DNA of 24,151 nt from Pseudomonadota bacterium (GTDB taxonomy: Bacteria > Pseudomonadota > Alphaproteobacteria > Rhizobiales > Hyphomicrobiaceae): contig JAKALI010000009.1 of NCBI GenBank assembly GCA_021813195.1, positions 1 to 24,151 on the forward strand, written 5' to 3'. The notes below the pieces were generated by a model that did not search any database, had not been told where the DNA came from, and saw only the letters and a program-made list of their open reading frames with translations. Below are positions 23,534-24,151 of the stretch, piece by piece. The position numbers and the translations under genes were made by a program. Within the stretch, counting starts at the first letter, position 1; each line of letters starts with the position of its first letter.

Positions 23534-24151
23534 GCACCGTCATGGTTCCGAACATTGTAGGTCTCTCGCCAACCGATGCGCAGACCGCGCTCGCGGCAGT
23601 CGGTCTTACACTCGGCGTCGAGACTCAAGCGCTAAATCCTAATGTCGCAGTGGGAGACGTTGCGTATCAATCGCCTGCAGCCTACGCCGTAGTCAATCCA
23701 GTAACGATCGTTCAGACGCAGGTATACGATAGTTACGGCAATCCGGTCTTCGACAGCTATGGCGATCCAGTCTATATTGAAACATCGAGCGCAACAGTTG
23801 TTGATGTCGGAATTTCCGCGATTGCGGTGACGCCGAATATTAACCTGACCGTCATCAGCCAGTTTGCACAAAGTCCCGTGCTGATGCAGCTTATTTCCGA
23901 CTTCTCGCAGTGGTTCGACCAAAGCGCGAACTGGAACAATTTCTACCAGTACGTTTGGAACATCGACACAGCTATAGGATTCGGGCTGGATTTTTGGGGA
24001 TCTATTCTTGGCGTCAGTCGATATCTTTTGCTGCCCATTACTGCAGATTATCTCGGTCTAACTGGATCAGACGGAACCTCTAGTGGATATCCATTTGATG
24101 TGGGCGTCTTTTTTGACGGAGCAACCGCTACCCAGACGTATGCCCTACCAG
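23530..24151 (+). CDS. PASTA-DUF2612 baseplate protein, partial at right edge
   Basis: The frame starts at an ATG overlapping the J stop (ATGA) and is open to the window end: 207 codons. Residues 5-60 are a PASTA-like domain (VPNIVGLSPTDAQTALAAVG, then GDVAYQSPAAYAVVNP). Next comes a short tandem element, VYDSYGNPVFDSYGDPVYIE. From about 100 a DUF2612-like region follows (QFAQSPVLMQLISDFSQWF, YVWNIDTAIGFGLDFWGSIL, GVSRYL, PFDVGVFFDG). DUF2612 proteins take the place of gpI next to J. PASTA domains bind peptidoglycan in other proteins; here that is only a suggestion. Confidence 0.8.
   Translation, partial: MSTVMVPNIVGLSPTDAQTALAAVGLTLGVETQALNPNVAVGDVAYQSPAAYAVVNPVTIVQTQVYDSYGNPVFDSYGDPVYIETSSATVVDVGISAIAVTPNINLTVISQFAQSPVLMQLISDFSQWFDQSANWNNFYQYVWNIDTAIGFGLDFWGSILGVSRYLLLPITADYLGLTGSDGTSSGYPFDVGVFFDGATATQTYALP

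Overview
The window is one continuous stretch of the virion-structure module of a tailed phage or prophage with a contractile tail (a myovirus). It carries a large terminase, a DUF1073-type portal, a MuF-type minor head protein, a DUF2213 protease/scaffold-type protein, a cement protein and a DUF2184-like major capsid protein. These are followed by connector genes, a sheath, a tube, a frameshifted tail assembly chaperone, a tape measure and an almost complete baseplate set. All these genes lie on the + strand, tightly packed, often with ATGA or GTGA stop/start overlaps. The GC-rich wobble positions and the protein families suggest a proteobacterial host; no host marker, integrase, lysis gene or attachment site is present, so neither the host nor lytic/temperate status can be fixed. 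Both ends are cut: the terminase is open at the left edge and a PASTA-DUF2612 baseplate gene runs off the right edge.

Layout. 1-4 kb holds packaging genes: terminase, small accessory proteins and portal. 4.0-4.2 kb is a non-coding gap whose minus strand can fold into a tRNA-like RNA with acceptor stem, T-arm and an Ile-GAU-like anticodon arm. 4.2-6.2 kb holds a minor head gene that fuses a papain-like cysteine-peptidase-type domain to a MuF domain, interrupted by a 280-residue intein. 6.2-11.6 kb holds a zinc-ribbon protein, the DUF2213 protein, two paralogous cement-type proteins and the capsid protein. 11.6-14.6 kb holds head-tail adaptor and tail-completion proteins. 14.6-18.7 kb holds sheath, tube, chaperones and tape measure. 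18.7-24.15 kb holds baseplate proteins: LysM/Dit-like, plug, hub, spike, gp25-like wedge, J, and DUF2612.

The most remarkable object is the intein. Its 840-bp coding sequence is also open, codon for codon, on the opposite strand, and that strand encodes a convincing homing endonuclease of 254 residues (N-terminal helix-turn-helix, NUMOD-like linker, Vsr/EDxHD-like PD-(D/E)XK core). It has its own Shine-Dalgarno sequence and a plausible extended -10 promoter, both inside the intein's C-terminal splicing region. The nuclease gene covers about 91% of the intein. Its catalytic core lies exactly opposite an acidic HGD-type segment that I recall from related phage inteins. Joining the two extein flanks recreates an 18-bp sequence with perfect 8-bp inverted arms, a natural candidate for the homing site. 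A mini-intein apparently lacking an endonuclease thus appears to carry one hidden on the antisense strand.

A second theme is domain shuffling. Two kinds of small beta-rich domain are spliced into unrelated structural proteins: twice in the cement protein, once in the head-tail adaptor, and one nested inside the other in baseplate J.
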